A stretch of DNA of 64,000 nucleotides from Bacillota bacterium (GTDB lineage: Bacteria; Bacillota; UBA4882; UBA10575). The stretch lies in NCBI GenBank assembly GCA_012727895.1, contig JAAYGG010000040.1, positions 1 to 64,000 of the forward strand, given 5' to 3'. Both the position numbers and the translations under genes were made by a program. Under the pieces are notes generated by a model. It had not been told where the DNA came from and ran no database searches. It saw only the letters and a program-made list of their open reading frames with translations. Positions 34,172 through 42,940 of this stretch are shown here, in pieces. How positions within the stretch are numbered: the first letter of the stretch is position 1; every line of letters begins with the position of its first letter.

Positions 34172-35977
34172 CTATTTCACCACTATTGCCCCAAACGGGC
34201 ACTTGCTCAGGCAGAGGCCGCACTTGCTGCAGATCTCCTGGTCAATAAGATAAGGCTCTTTGCGGACGCCGGAAATTGCCTGCACCGGGCAGACCCGGGC
34301 ACAGAGACCACAACCTTTGCACTGTTCAGGAATGATTTCATACCGTTTCAACGCGGTGCAAACACCGGCCGGGCACCGTTTCTCCTTAATGTGGGCTTCA
34401 TACTCGTCACGGAAATTCCGTAGCGTGCTCAAGACCGGGTTTGGCGCCGACTGGCCGAGGCCACAGAGGGAAGAGGAGGCAATTACTTTTGCCAATTCCT
34501 CCAGGGTTTCCAGGTCCCCTTCTTCGCCCTTCCCTTCTGTGATCCGCGTCAGGATCTCCAGCATATGCTTGGTCCCGATCCGGCAGGGCACGCATTTGCC
34601 GCAGGATTCGTCCTGGGTGAATTCTAAGAAGAAACGGGCGACATCAACCATACAGGTATCCTCATCCATCACAATCAGCCCGCCGGACCCCATCATCGAA
34701 CCGGCGGCCTGGAGCGACTCATAATCAACCGGCGTATCCAAATGTTTCTCGGTCAAACAACCCCCGGAAGGCCCGCCGGTTTGGGCGGCTTTAAATTTCT
34801 TCCCATTGGGGATGCCCCCGCCCAGTTCAAAAATGATTTTGCGCAGGGTTGTCCCCATTGGCACTTCCACAAGGCCGGTGGTATTGATCTTCCCGGCAAT
34901 GGCAAAGACCTTTGTCCCTTTGCTTTTTTCCGTCCCGATCCGGGAAAACCACTGGGCCCCTTTGAGGATGATCACCGGGATATTGGCAAAGGTCTCCACG
35001 TTATTAATTAAAGTTGGTTTCCCCCAGAGCCCGGATGTGGCCGGGAACGGCGGTTTCATCCGGGGTTCGCCCCGCTTGCCCTCGATCGAGGCGATCAGGG
35101 CTGTTTCTTCACCGCAAACAAAAGCCCCGGCGCCGACGCGGATCTCCAGGTCGAAAGAGAAACCGGTCCCCATGATATTCTGCCCCAAAAGGCCGTACTC
35201 CCGGGCTTTCGCAATGGCCTGTTTCATCCGGGCCACCGCCAAGGGGTATTCAGCCCGCACGTAAATATAGCCCTGACCGGCGCCGATGGCATAAGCGGCA
35301 ATGGCCATGGCCTCAATGATGGAGTGCGGGTCCCCTTCGAGGATGCTCCGGTCCATAAAGGCGCCGGGATCGCCTTCATCGGCGTTGCAAACCACATATT
35401 TCTCCGTGCGCTCGTCCGCGCCGCCGGCTTTCCGCGTAAACTCCCATTTCAAACCGGTCGGGAAGCCCGCCCCGCCGCGGCCCCGGAGACCCGATTCCTT
35501 GATCACCTGGATAACCTCTTCCGGGGTCATCTCATTTAAGACCTTGCCCAGGGCAAAATAGCCGTCCCTGGCAATATACTCCTCTATACTCTCCGGGTTG
35601 ATCAACCCCACATTGCGCAGGGCAATTCGCGTCTGGTGGCGGAAGAAATCCATCTCCCTGCTGGAGACAACCGGTTCCCCGGAAGAGGGATGCCGGTGCA
35701 TTTTTCTCTTCACATATCTCCCCTTCAGCAGGTGCTCGTTGACGATCTCCTGCACATCCTCAGGGGTAACGTGCTGGTAAAAAACGCCTTCCGGATAGAC
35801 AATGACAATTGGCCCCAGATCACAGGAGCCGACGCACCCGGTCTCGATGAGCTGGATCTCATCCTGCAACCCGTTGGCTTGCAATTCCCGGATAAACTCT
35901 TCTTTCACCGCATGGCAGCCGGAGGAGATGCAACCGGCTCCCCCGCAGATCAGAACATGAGCTCGATACAGCTTCAT
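34172..35977 (-). CDS. NADH-linked flavin/Fe-S electron-transfer subunit, HydB/HndC/NuoF type
   Basis: 601 aa. N-terminal thioredoxin-like [2Fe-2S] domain (CGGAGCISSGC, ETGCVGSC); NuoF-type FMN/NADH domain with RGRGGAGFPTGLKWEF and CNADEGDPGAFMDR; SLBB region; a [4Fe-4S] site ESCGKCVPCRIG...SLCGLG; and a C-terminal 2x[4Fe-4S] ferredoxin (CKGCGLCARVC, CSKCGLCLSKC). This is the layout of the beta subunit of electron-bifurcating [FeFe]-hydrogenases and related formate/NADPH-linked complexes. HydC-type and ATPase genes precede it in the operon. The catalytic HydA that normally follows is absent at the downstream side, where the GerE-like gene stands instead. Confidence 0.92.
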   Translation of the reverse strand: MKLYRAHVLICGGAGCISSGCHAVKEEFIRELQANGLQDEIQLIETGCVGSCDLGPIVIVYPEGVFYQHVTPEDVQEIVNEHLLKGRYVKRKMHRHPSSGEPVVSSREMDFFRHQTRIALRNVGLINPESIEEYIARDGYFALGKVLNEMTPEEVIQVIKESGLRGRGGAGFPTGLKWEFTRKAGGADERTEKYVVCNADEGDPGAFMDRSILEGDPHSIIEAMAIAAYAIGAGQGYIYVRAEYPLAVARMKQAIAKAREYGLLGQNIMGTGFSFDLEIRVGAGAFVCGEETALIASIEGKRGEPRMKPPFPATSGLWGKPTLINNVETFANIPVIILKGAQWFSRIGTEKSKGTKVFAIAGKINTTGLVEVPMGTTLRKIIFELGGGIPNGKKFKAAQTGGPSGGCLTEKHLDTPVDYESLQAAGSMMGSGGLIVMDEDTCMVDVARFFLEFTQDESCGKCVPCRIGTKHMLEILTRITEGKGEEGDLETLEELAKVIASSSLCGLGQSAPNPVLSTLRNFRDEYEAHIKEKRCPAGVCTALKRYEIIPEQCKGCGLCARVCPVQAISGVRKEPYLIDQEICSKCGLCLSKCPFGAIVVK

Positions 35978-36090
35978 TTCTCTTCCCTCACCTGCAGTCT
36001 AGACTATGCAGCTTCAGCCTGGCAGTCTAGTAGTATTTTAGTAGCATTTATGGTGTTTATCTTTAACCGCGTGCAGCGGGTGCAAACCCT

Positions 36091-36627
36091 TCACTCTTCT
36101 TGCAAATTCTCCCGTAATTCCCGGCGCAAATAACCCAGTACCTCCGGGTGATTAATCGGCACTTCTTCCAGAACCGCCTTTACTTCCCTGGTATCAAAGG
36201 TGAATTCCTTCCCGTTCAGTCTCTGCCGGTACAAGAAATCCACCTCCGGATTGGCCGCAATCAAGGTCAAGAGCGTTCCGGCCATATCCCCCAGGGGCGG
36301 CCTGTCCCAATGGTGCAGTTGGAAGGTGGCCTCCAACCTGGTGCCGCGGCCGGGGGTGGATGTTACCTCAAGGCCGCCGCCGCTCCGGCGGGCGGCGGCT
36401 TCGAAAAGGGGCAAGCCCAACCCGACCCGGCGGCTGGTGCGCGTGGTATAAAAGGGGTCCAGGACCTTCTCCAATTCACCGGCGGGAATCCCCTTCCCGT
36501 CATCTTCAACCGTAACCCGCAGGAGATCATTTTCCACCTCTTCCACCAGGTGAATTTCGATGAACCGCGCCCCGGCCCGCAGGGAGTTTTGGGCCAGGTC
36601 CAAAATATGCAAGGCAAAATCTTTCAT
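36091..36627 (-). CDS. GHKL-family ATP-binding protein of the Hyd cluster
   Basis: 178 aa. The N-box LDLAQNSLRAGARF, G1 VEDDGKGIP, the GLGLPLFE box and a C-terminal strand pattern form a histidine-kinase-type ATPase without a dimerisation/phosphoacceptor domain. Such proteins accompany HydC/HydB genes in many clostridia, with an unknown function, perhaps sensing or an anti-sigma role. It lies between hydC and hydB, with about 100 bp on each side. Confidence 0.82.
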   Translation of the reverse strand: MKDFALHILDLAQNSLRAGARFIEIHLVEEVENDLLRVTVEDDGKGIPAGELEKVLDPFYTTRTSRRVGLGLPLFEAAARRSGGGLEVTSTPGRGTRLEATFQLHHWDRPPLGDMAGTLLTLIAANPEVDFLYRQRLNGKEFTFDTREVKAVLEEVPINHPEVLGYLRRELRENLQEE

Positions 36628-36731
36628 CGCCGGTTCCCACCTATAGTTTCTGCCTCTTAGTTTCTCTTTTTTTGCTCTGGTTTGCGCTTTTTAGTTTGTG
36701 CTTCTTTTCACAAAGAAAGGCAGAAAAAAAA

Positions 36732-37232
36732 TCACTCTTGGCGATAGCGTTCAAAGATCTCCGGGACCTTATCCGGGGTTACCCGGCCGTAAACATCGTC
36801 ACCAATGGTAAGTACCGGCGCCAACCCGCAAGCCCCCACACACCTGGTGGTGTCAAGGGTGAAAAGGCCGTCTTTGGTTGTTTCCCCGTCTTCAACCTGC
36901 AAGGTTTCTTTAATCTTCTCCAGAAGGGCCGGCGCCCCTTTAACATAACAGGCCGTGCCCATACAAACGCTGACCGTATATTTACCCCGCGGCTTCAGCG
37001 AGAAAAACGAGTAAAAACTGCTGACCCCGTAAATCTCGCTTAAAGGCAGGTCCAACTCCTCGGCGATTCGCACCAGAACATCATGGGGCAGATAGCCAAA
37101 GAGGAGCTGTGCCTGGTGCAGGACGGGGATTAAGCCGCCCTGTACCCCCTTGTACTCTTGTAAGATTTCATCTAGTTTCTGGTACTTTTCGGCACACCCG
37201 TGCGCAGACGCCGGGCAAGAACTGGCCGCCAT
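36732..37232 (-). CDS. [2Fe-2S] subunit, HydC/HndA/NuoE type
   Basis: 166 aa, thioredoxin-like ferredoxin subunit. The four cluster cysteines are in VCMGTACYVKGA and CVGACGLAP. It passes electrons between NADH and the partner subunit. The ATG at 37232 follows AGGAGG at eight bases. The N-terminus is slightly extended with a Cys- and Ala-rich segment (SSCPASAHGC). It heads the hydC-ATPase-hydB run. Confidence 0.93.
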   Translation of the reverse strand: MAASSCPASAHGCAEKYQKLDEILQEYKGVQGGLIPVLHQAQLLFGYLPHDVLVRIAEELDLPLSEIYGVSSFYSFFSLKPRGKYTVSVCMGTACYVKGAPALLEKIKETLQVEDGETTKDGLFTLDTTRCVGACGLAPVLTIGDDVYGRVTPDKVPEIFERYRQE

Positions 37233-37405
37233 CTTCTTTGCCTCCTGTCGCCTTTTTTCCACCGTATGCTACTGTTTTTATTGGTTTCCATATTCAGAGT
37301 AACACTTTTTCCCCGCTGGTACAATTAAACTCTGGTCATCACTTTGTAAGAAAAATGTTAACAACAAAGGCCACGCGGTTAAAATTATTATTAATAATTG
37401 ATAAA

Positions 37406-38128
37406 TTAATAATCATAGATGGAGAGTTCCGCCCAGCGCACCAACTCGCTCCAGCGGGCGCCGGCAAAGGGGAAAACAGTCCTTCCCCGGCCAATCTCCG
37501 TCAAGCGGTGGGCATCAGAGGAACAGATAAACCGGTAGCCGGGGTATTCCTTCTCCAGGGCTGCTTTATCGTCCCCCGGGCTAATCTCCAGGACCCTCTG
37601 GGGCAGACAAGACGGGACAACCCCCAACTGCGAATAGATGCTGAAGGAAGGACGCCGGCAATGGGCGGGGTAAACCAGGCCGTTCCGCTCCGTCACCATT
37701 TCCACTACTTCCTCCAGGCTAAGGGAGACGGAGTTCAAGAGTAAAATCTCCTCTTCGCCAATGGTGTTCCCCTCCGCATCCACCACTGTCTGCTCGCCAA
37801 AGAACTCCGGCCTGTTTTTCACCGGTGGCAGGTGTTTTTTCACCACCGCCCCCCAGTCCATCGCCTCCTCCAAACGGGGAAAAAGACAGACCATGTGCAC
37901 CTCTTCCCTGGTCTGAACTTCCATTCCCGGGATCACCCAGAGATCTTCGGGAGGGGAAGCCAAAAAGGCCGGGAGATTGGCCGTGCTGTTATGGTCGGTG
38001 ATGGCAATAATCCTTAGCCCCGCCTCCCGGGCCCGGGCGAAGACCCGCGGCGGATCCATCTCCCGCTCGGCACAGGGGGAAAGGGTGGTGTGGATATGGA
38101 GATCCGCAGGAAAGAGCAGGCTTGTCAT
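37406..38128 (-). CDS. PHP-domain metal-dependent hydrolase
   Basis: 240 aa. Metal-binding motifs: DLHIHTTLSPCAE (start), AITDHNS, GMEVQTREEVH, YPAHCRRP and ICSSDAHRL. PHP proteins are phosphoesterases or phosphatases; in this clade the PHP gene is a fixed member of the redox-signalling cluster, with an unknown substrate. It overlaps the upstream DRTGG gene by 4 bp (ATGA), so translation is coupled. Confidence 0.86.
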   Translation of the reverse strand: MTSLLFPADLHIHTTLSPCAEREMDPPRVFARAREAGLRIIAITDHNSTANLPAFLASPPEDLWVIPGMEVQTREEVHMVCLFPRLEEAMDWGAVVKKHLPPVKNRPEFFGEQTVVDAEGNTIGEEEILLLNSVSLSLEEVVEMVTERNGLVYPAHCRRPSFSIYSQLGVVPSCLPQRVLEISPGDDKAALEKEYPGYRFICSSDAHRLTEIGRGRTVFPFAGARWSELVRWAELSIYDY

Positions 38129-38466
38129 TTTTCTTCCATTAATGCCCGGTATAAACGGCCGGCCGCCTCAAAAGTCGGCAAGGCGGTGGCAAGCAGGACA
38201 ACCCCTTCCGCCCGGGCTTTTTCAATGGTGGTGGCATCCGGTTCGGCGCCTGCAGTAAAAAGCACGGCGGCCAGGTTTAGAAGTAACGCCACAGCCACCA
38301 CATTACTGTGGGTTTGGATGGTCAACCAGACCTCTCCCTCACCGGCGTTACCCATCACATCGCTTAATAAATCCGAGACATAAAACCCCCGGCATTCCCG
38401 GTCCGTCTCACTCTCCCCGGTAATCATCCGTGCCTCTGTCTTCTCCAGGACTTCCTTCAGATTCAC
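38125..38466 (-). CDS. DRTGG-domain protein
   Basis: 113 aa, a single DRTGG-type alpha/beta domain (VSDLLSDVMGNAGEGEVWLT, LLATALPTFEAAGRLY). The domain occurs in CBS-linked and BioD-like proteins and is thought to bind nucleotides or small ligands. The start is GTG with AGGAGG nine bases upstream, and its first 59 bp overlap the 3' end of the H-cluster gene in a different frame. It shares a fold with a second DRTGG gene at 40.3 kb. Confidence 0.8.
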   Translation of the reverse strand: MNLKEVLEKTEARMITGESETDRECRGFYVSDLLSDVMGNAGEGEVWLTIQTHSNVVAVALLLNLAAVLFTAGAEPDATTIEKARAEGVVLLATALPTFEAAGRLYRALMEEK

Positions 38467-39823
38467 CCTTTACGACCTCCTTTTCGCTGCCGGTTTGACC
38501 CAAAGCAGGGGGGCGCTTCTGCGAGAGAAGCAATAATTTACCGGCCAATTCCTCCAGTTCTTCCCTGAGAATAAAGATACAATCGGATAATTGGGCGTTT
38601 TCTTGTACAATATCCTCAGCCAGCGAGCGGCAGGTGGGTGAACCACAGGCCCCGCAATCCAGCCCCGGCAATTTTCTCATCAGCCCTTCAACCTGCTCCA
38701 GCTTTTTAATGGCAACGCCCAGATCTTTATCAAGCTGCAGGGCGGGGATGGCCGGTAAATCTTGTCTTAAGTGGAAAAAACCCTGGGCATAAAGGTCTGC
38801 ACCCAAGGCTGAAACCTCCGGCGGTAATTCTTTGTCGTTGGCCGCTTCCGCCAGTTTCCTGATTTTCACCCGGGCGACAAAAGGATTCTCCACCGTTAAC
38901 GCGCCGCCGACACACCCTTCCGGGCAGGCCATCGCCTCTATATAATCGATATCGTTCAACTTATCCATTTCAATCTCTTCCAAAAGGGCGGCCACATGGT
39001 GAATACCGTCAACAGACAGGGAATTATCCCACTTAATCGCGACGCTTTCGCCACCCGCCCGGGCCCAGCCGATCCCTACGCCGGTGCTTTGCGGCGCGAC
39101 ATCGATCTTCTCCCCGGAGTCCAACTGTTCCTGGAGTTTGCCAAAGATCGAGAGGAAAGGAATGGCCCCGTCCACATGGTAACCGGCTTGAGCCACGGTT
39201 TTTATCTCTGTGATCTTGGCGGGACAAGGGGTGATAAAAAAGAGCCCGATCTCTTCCGGGGAATACCCCAACTCGGGCAGGCGCTCACTGTAGAACATCT
39301 TGGCTGCTGTAACATAAGGGGGTTCAACCGGGATAATCCTGGGGATTAAACCCGGGAAGCGCACTTGGATCAGGCGGACCACCGCCGGGCAGGAAGAAGA
39401 GATCAGGGGCAGGTTTTTCCGGTCGTTTTTCCGGGTGTACTCTTCCAGGTAGGTTCGTACCGCATAGGTGGTCAACTCCGCAGCCGCCGCCACTTCGTAA
39501 ACCTCGTCAAAACCAATCTGCCGGAGGGCCGCCAGCACAGCACGGGGCATCACCCCTTGCTTAAACTGCCCGTACAGGCTGGGGGCGGGCAGGGCTACCC
39601 GGTAACGGAAGTTCTTCAGATCATCCAGGGTCTCGCTGAGGGCTTTTTTCGCGTGGTTCTCACAAGTCCGGATACATTCACCGCAATCGATGCAGCGTTC
39701 GGTTAAGATCACAGCTTTCCCGCCCCGGACCCGGATGGCTTCCGTCGGGCAGTTCTTAATACAATTGGTGCAACCTTGGCACTTCTCCTCATCCAGGACG
39801 ACCGAATGGTATCTGGTTTTCAT
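38408..39823 (-). CDS. [FeFe]-hydrogenase-like H-cluster protein with extra Fe-S domains
   Basis: 471 aa. N-terminal 2x[4Fe-4S] ferredoxin (CQGCTNCIKNC, CIDCGECIRTC). The hydrogenase large-subunit domain follows: L1 SSSCPAVV, L2 ITPCPAKITE, L3 EAMACPEGCVGGAL, so the four H-cluster cysteines are kept. The proton-relay Cys of the canonical TSCCP motif is Ser. A further Cys cluster GLDCGACGSPTC (near 390) resembles RnfB-type [4Fe-4S] sites. The acidic C-terminal tail runs on into the next gene. The canonical relay being lost, a sensory or non-catalytic role is more likely than bulk H2 turnover, but this is inference. RsbW-like ATPase and DRTGG genes flank it. Confidence 0.87.
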   Translation of the reverse strand: MKTRYHSVVLDEEKCQGCTNCIKNCPTEAIRVRGGKAVILTERCIDCGECIRTCENHAKKALSETLDDLKNFRYRVALPAPSLYGQFKQGVMPRAVLAALRQIGFDEVYEVAAAAELTTYAVRTYLEEYTRKNDRKNLPLISSSCPAVVRLIQVRFPGLIPRIIPVEPPYVTAAKMFYSERLPELGYSPEEIGLFFITPCPAKITEIKTVAQAGYHVDGAIPFLSIFGKLQEQLDSGEKIDVAPQSTGVGIGWARAGGESVAIKWDNSLSVDGIHHVAALLEEIEMDKLNDIDYIEAMACPEGCVGGALTVENPFVARVKIRKLAEAANDKELPPEVSALGADLYAQGFFHLRQDLPAIPALQLDKDLGVAIKKLEQVEGLMRKLPGLDCGACGSPTCRSLAEDIVQENAQLSDCIFILREELEELAGKLLLLSQKRPPALGQTGSEKEVVKGESEGSPGEDRGTDDYRGE

Positions 39824-39838
39824 ATCGTCACCTCATGG

Positions 39839-40267
39839 TCATCGGTGATTAAAATCCATGATGACTTTCGTTCCCCGGTCCTTTACAGTCTCAATGGTGA
39901 TCGTATCGGAACACTTCTTCATATTCGGCAAACCCATGCCGGCGCCGAAACCCATCTCCCTGGCCAGATCGGAAGCGGTAGAAAAGCCCTCCTGCATCGC
40001 CTGGTCGACATCGGCGATTCCCGGCCCCTCATCTTCAGCAATCACCCGCAACTTGTCTTCGGCCACCTCCAGGGTCATCCGCCCACGGCGGGCGTGCAGG
40101 ACGATGTTCATCTCCGCCTCGTAGGCGGCGATGGCCACCCTCCTGATCACCCCGGCGTCAATACCGATCTTCCTTAGCGCCTTCTTGATTTTGCTCGCCG
40201 CTTCACCCGCAGCGGCAAAATCCCCACCTTCCACCGAGAAGTGTAAAACCATCCCGGGGGTTGTCAT
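39839..40267 (-). CDS. RsbW/SpoIIAB-like serine-kinase-type ATP-binding protein
   Basis: 142 aa. GHKL fold with N-box AAYEAEMNIVLHA, D-box EDEGPGIADVDQAMQ, a GFGAGMGLPNMKK glycine box and a C-terminal strand. Stand-alone proteins of this type phosphorylate anti-anti-sigma partners or act as anti-sigma factors; no antagonist or sigma factor gene is next to it. The start at 40267 has AGGAGGTG. It lies between the first DRTGG gene and the H-cluster gene. Confidence 0.83.
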   Translation of the reverse strand: MTTPGMVLHFSVEGGDFAAAGEAASKIKKALRKIGIDAGVIRRVAIAAYEAEMNIVLHARRGRMTLEVAEDKLRVIAEDEGPGIADVDQAMQEGFSTASDLAREMGFGAGMGLPNMKKCSDTITIETVKDRGTKVIMDFNHR

Positions 40268-40271
40268 GACT

Positions 40272-40640
40272 TCACCTCCTGCGGGAAGGCAAACCACTAC
40301 AACCTTCCAGGCCGGCGGAGTACAAAATTCCACAGGTCTCGTAAAGCGGTAACTCCGTCATCAATAGCGGCAGGTTACGTTCCTTGGCCATGGTAACCAC
40401 TTCTTGCGGCGGCCGTTTCCCCCTGACAAAAATAATCCCGCTGAGATCGATCATCTCTGCGGTCCGGATCACCTGGGCGTTGGTCAGGCCGGTTAAAAGA
40501 AGGGTCCTTTCTTTGGTAAAGGCCAGGACATCACTCATCAGATCCGAGCCACAGGCGTAACGGGGCTCAACGCCGTCGAGAATCTCTTCTCCCCATAGGA
40601 TTTCTGCTGCCAAGAGTTGCTGGATTTCTCGTAAGTTCAT
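40272..40640 (-). CDS. DRTGG-domain protein, first gene of the redox cluster
   Basis: 122 aa, one DRTGG domain (CGSDLMSDVLAFTKE, then LLLTGLTNAQVIRTAEM and FVRGKRPPQEVVTMA). Similar in layout to the second DRTGG gene at 38.1 kb. It is the first gene of the tightly packed run that continues with the RsbW-like ATPase (4 bp gap) and the H-cluster protein. Confidence 0.8.
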   Translation of the reverse strand: MNLREIQQLLAAEILWGEEILDGVEPRYACGSDLMSDVLAFTKERTLLLTGLTNAQVIRTAEMIDLSGIIFVRGKRPPQEVVTMAKERNLPLLMTELPLYETCGILYSAGLEGCSGLPSRRR

Positions 40641-40681
40641 ACAAACACCTCATCTTCATAAACGCCTCTATAAAATAAGAT

Positions 40682-40727
40682 ACGACAATTCTCCGGGAAA
40701 TACCTTCTCAGGCAGGAGAACTGTCGC
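40682..40727. repeat. Hairpin between the SPOR gene and the DRTGG cluster
   Basis: Arms ACGACAATTCTCC and GGAGAACTGTCGC pair over 13 bp with two wobbles and a 20-bp loop. On the minus strand it lies after the SPOR stop and before the DRTGG start, with no T run. Confidence 0.6.
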
Positions 40728-40785
40728 ATGATAAATTGTAAATTATGATAAATTTAAATAAAACTATCCTTCTGATTTAGGTAAA

Positions 40786-41262
40786 CTACTCTTCTTTAAC
40801 ATAGGCGCGGTAGCCCTTATCTCCCAACTCCCGCTTTAACCGGTCGGCGTTGACCGGGTTGGCGAACGCCCCAACCTGAACGTAACAGGGAAGATCCTGG
40901 CTGACGAATACCGGGTAACCCTGTGCTTCCAGTTCGGCGGCGGTCTTGAGCGCTTCCTCCCGCACTTGGTAGGGGCCGACTTGCACCTTATATCTTACTG
41001 TCACCGTCTCCGTAACGGTTTCCGGCGCGGAAAAAATCTCCTCATAAACCCCTTCGCTTTCCGGTAATTCAAACGTCAGCGGGGTTTGGATCTGTTCATT
41101 CCAGCTTTGCACCGGAGTCAAGGGCCCTTCCCGCACCCAGTCATAATAAAGGGTACCAAAGATTACCCCCACCGAAATCGCAAGAAAGGCCATGAAAACC
41201 AGGCCGGCAATCTTGGTCAACAGAGTTGTAAAGGCCTTTGTCTTTTCCCGGCGTTTCTCCAT
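40786..41262 (-). CDS. SPOR-domain membrane protein
   Basis: 158 aa. One N-terminal membrane segment (IAGLVFMAFLAISVGVIFG, about residues 18-36) after a basic start, then a C-terminal SPOR domain from about 88: YKVQVGPYQVREEALKTAAEL and CYVQVGAFANPVNADRLK. SPOR domains bind denuded peptidoglycan strands, at septa or during sporulation. It lies between murA and the DRTGG gene. Confidence 0.86.
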   Translation of the reverse strand: MEKRREKTKAFTTLLTKIAGLVFMAFLAISVGVIFGTLYYDWVREGPLTPVQSWNEQIQTPLTFELPESEGVYEEIFSAPETVTETVTVRYKVQVGPYQVREEALKTAAELEAQGYPVFVSQDLPCYVQVGAFANPVNADRLKRELGDKGYRAYVKEE

Positions 41263-41519
41263 CTTGCTCCCTCCTTACTCTTCGCGCGCGCGCGTACCCA
41301 CTTCCTATATAAATGTTACGATCCCGCCCGGAAAATATTCCTTAAACTTACCCCGCGGGGGCGGGCGCCGCGCGCGGGCGCACAGTCGCCGGCTTGTCCC
41401 CGGCAACAAGGAGAAAGGAGTCTTTTTCAAGGGTTTTTGGCCTCATCCTTGGAATGATGAGCGCCGTAATTCCCTTTCTTCATTCTTCATCTTTTATTTT
41501 TCATCCGTATCTTCAGCTT
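41263..41519. other. GC-rich intergenic region with CGCGCG tracts
   Basis: 257 bp between the SPOR gene and murA. It contains the alternating tract GCGCGCGCGCG at about 41284 and another CGCGCGCGGGCGC near 41371, and a pyrimidine-rich stretch with repeated TTCTTCAT words near 41490. No gene was seen. Confidence 0.5.
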
Positions 41520-42791
41520 CTATTCTTCATCCGTAACCAAACGTTTAATCCGCGCTCCAAGGGAAGCCAACTTCTCTTCAAACTTTTCGTAGCCGCGGTC
41601 CAGTAAATCCACACCTTCGACGGTGGTCTTGCCCTTGGCGGCCAAACCCGCCAAGACCATTGCCGCTGCGGCCCGCAGGTCCGGGGCGACCACCGAAGCC
41701 CCGGTAAAACAGGGCACCCCTTTAACCACGGCGCTCCTCCCCTCCACCCGGATATTGGCGCCCATCCGCACCAGTTCATCGACATAACGGAAACGGCCGC
41801 TAAAAACATTCTCCGTGAGCAGGCTGGTCCCCTCGGCCAACGCAAGGGTCGCCGTCATCTGCGGCTGCAGGTCCGTGGGGAAACCGGGATAAGGGAGGAC
41901 CGTCACATCCACCGCCCGCAAACGTTTACCGGCCTTAACTCTAATACTCTCCTCCTTTACCTCTACCTCCACGCCGGCCTCCTTCAGTTTGGCCGTCAAT
42001 GATTCCAGGTGTTCCGGGATAATCTCTTTCAGGCGGATCTCGCCTTTGGAGATTGCTGTCGCCAGCATAAAAGTGCCGGCCTCAATCCGGTCGGGGATCA
42101 CCGTGTAGTCTATGGGGATGGAGCGCAGGGCTTTAACCCCTTCAATCCGGATCATATCGGTCCCGGCGCCCCGGATATGCGCGCCCAAACGGTTATAGAA
42201 ATTCTGTTCCTCAATGATCTCCGGTTCTTTCGCGGCATTGCGGATCACCGTCACACCCTCGGCCAAAATCGCGGCGGCCATGATATTCTCCGTCGCCCCC
42301 ACACTGGGAAAGTCCAGATGGATATCGGCCCCGCGGAGCTTGTCGGCTTGGACATAAATATAACCGTGTTCCTCCACAACTTTGGCGCCGAGACTCTGGA
42401 ACCCCTTTAAATGGAGGTCAATGGGGCGCTGCCCAATCACGCACCCCCCCGGCTGGAATAGCTTGACCTTCCGCATCCGGGAGAGCAAAGGACCCATAAC
42501 CTGCACGGAAGCTCTCATCTCCCGGACAAGCTCATCCGGGGCCGAATAGCCCAAATCCTTCTTGGGTACAATCCGGAGAACCGCGTGATCCGCCCAGGAA
42601 ACTTCCGCCCCCAGGCTGCGCAGGACCTCGATCATGGTTAAGACGTCTTTGATCAGGGGGACGTTTCTGATGATGCATTCATTCTCCGCCAGGAGCGAAG
42701 CGGCCATCAGTTTTAAAACCGCATTTTTTGCGCCGCTGATTGGGACCTCCCCCTGCAAGGGGTAGCCGCCCTCAATCTCCAAGCGTTCCAC
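41520..42791 (-). CDS. murA: UDP-GlcNAc 1-carboxyvinyltransferase MurA
   Basis: Adds enolpyruvate to UDP-GlcNAc, first committed step of peptidoglycan synthesis. 423 aa. The active-site Cys is in PGGCVIGQRPIDLH (Cys117), and the N-terminal ISGAKNAVLKLMAASLLAE motif is diagnostic. Fosfomycin would attack this Cys. It is the last gene of the dcw-type cluster. A gap of 149 bp separates it from ftsW. Confidence 0.97.
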   Translation of the reverse strand: MERLEIEGGYPLQGEVPISGAKNAVLKLMAASLLAENECIIRNVPLIKDVLTMIEVLRSLGAEVSWADHAVLRIVPKKDLGYSAPDELVREMRASVQVMGPLLSRMRKVKLFQPGGCVIGQRPIDLHLKGFQSLGAKVVEEHGYIYVQADKLRGADIHLDFPSVGATENIMAAAILAEGVTVIRNAAKEPEIIEEQNFYNRLGAHIRGAGTDMIRIEGVKALRSIPIDYTVIPDRIEAGTFMLATAISKGEIRLKEIIPEHLESLTAKLKEAGVEVEVKEESIRVKAGKRLRAVDVTVLPYPGFPTDLQPQMTATLALAEGTSLLTENVFSGRFRYVDELVRMGANIRVEGRSAVVKGVPCFTGASVVAPDLRAAAAMVLAGLAAKGKTTVEGVDLLDRGYEKFEEKLASLGARIKRLVTDEE

Positions 42792-42940
42792 CGGCTTTCA
42801 CCTCCAAGGCCGCCGCAACAGTTGGTTTTTTCGTTGCCGCGCGAGACAGTAGATATTTTATGCATAATCCGTTTTTAAGTGACAGAGGCCCATAGGCAAA
42901 AGGCTTGTCCCGGTACGGATTGGATTTTACGAATTGGATT

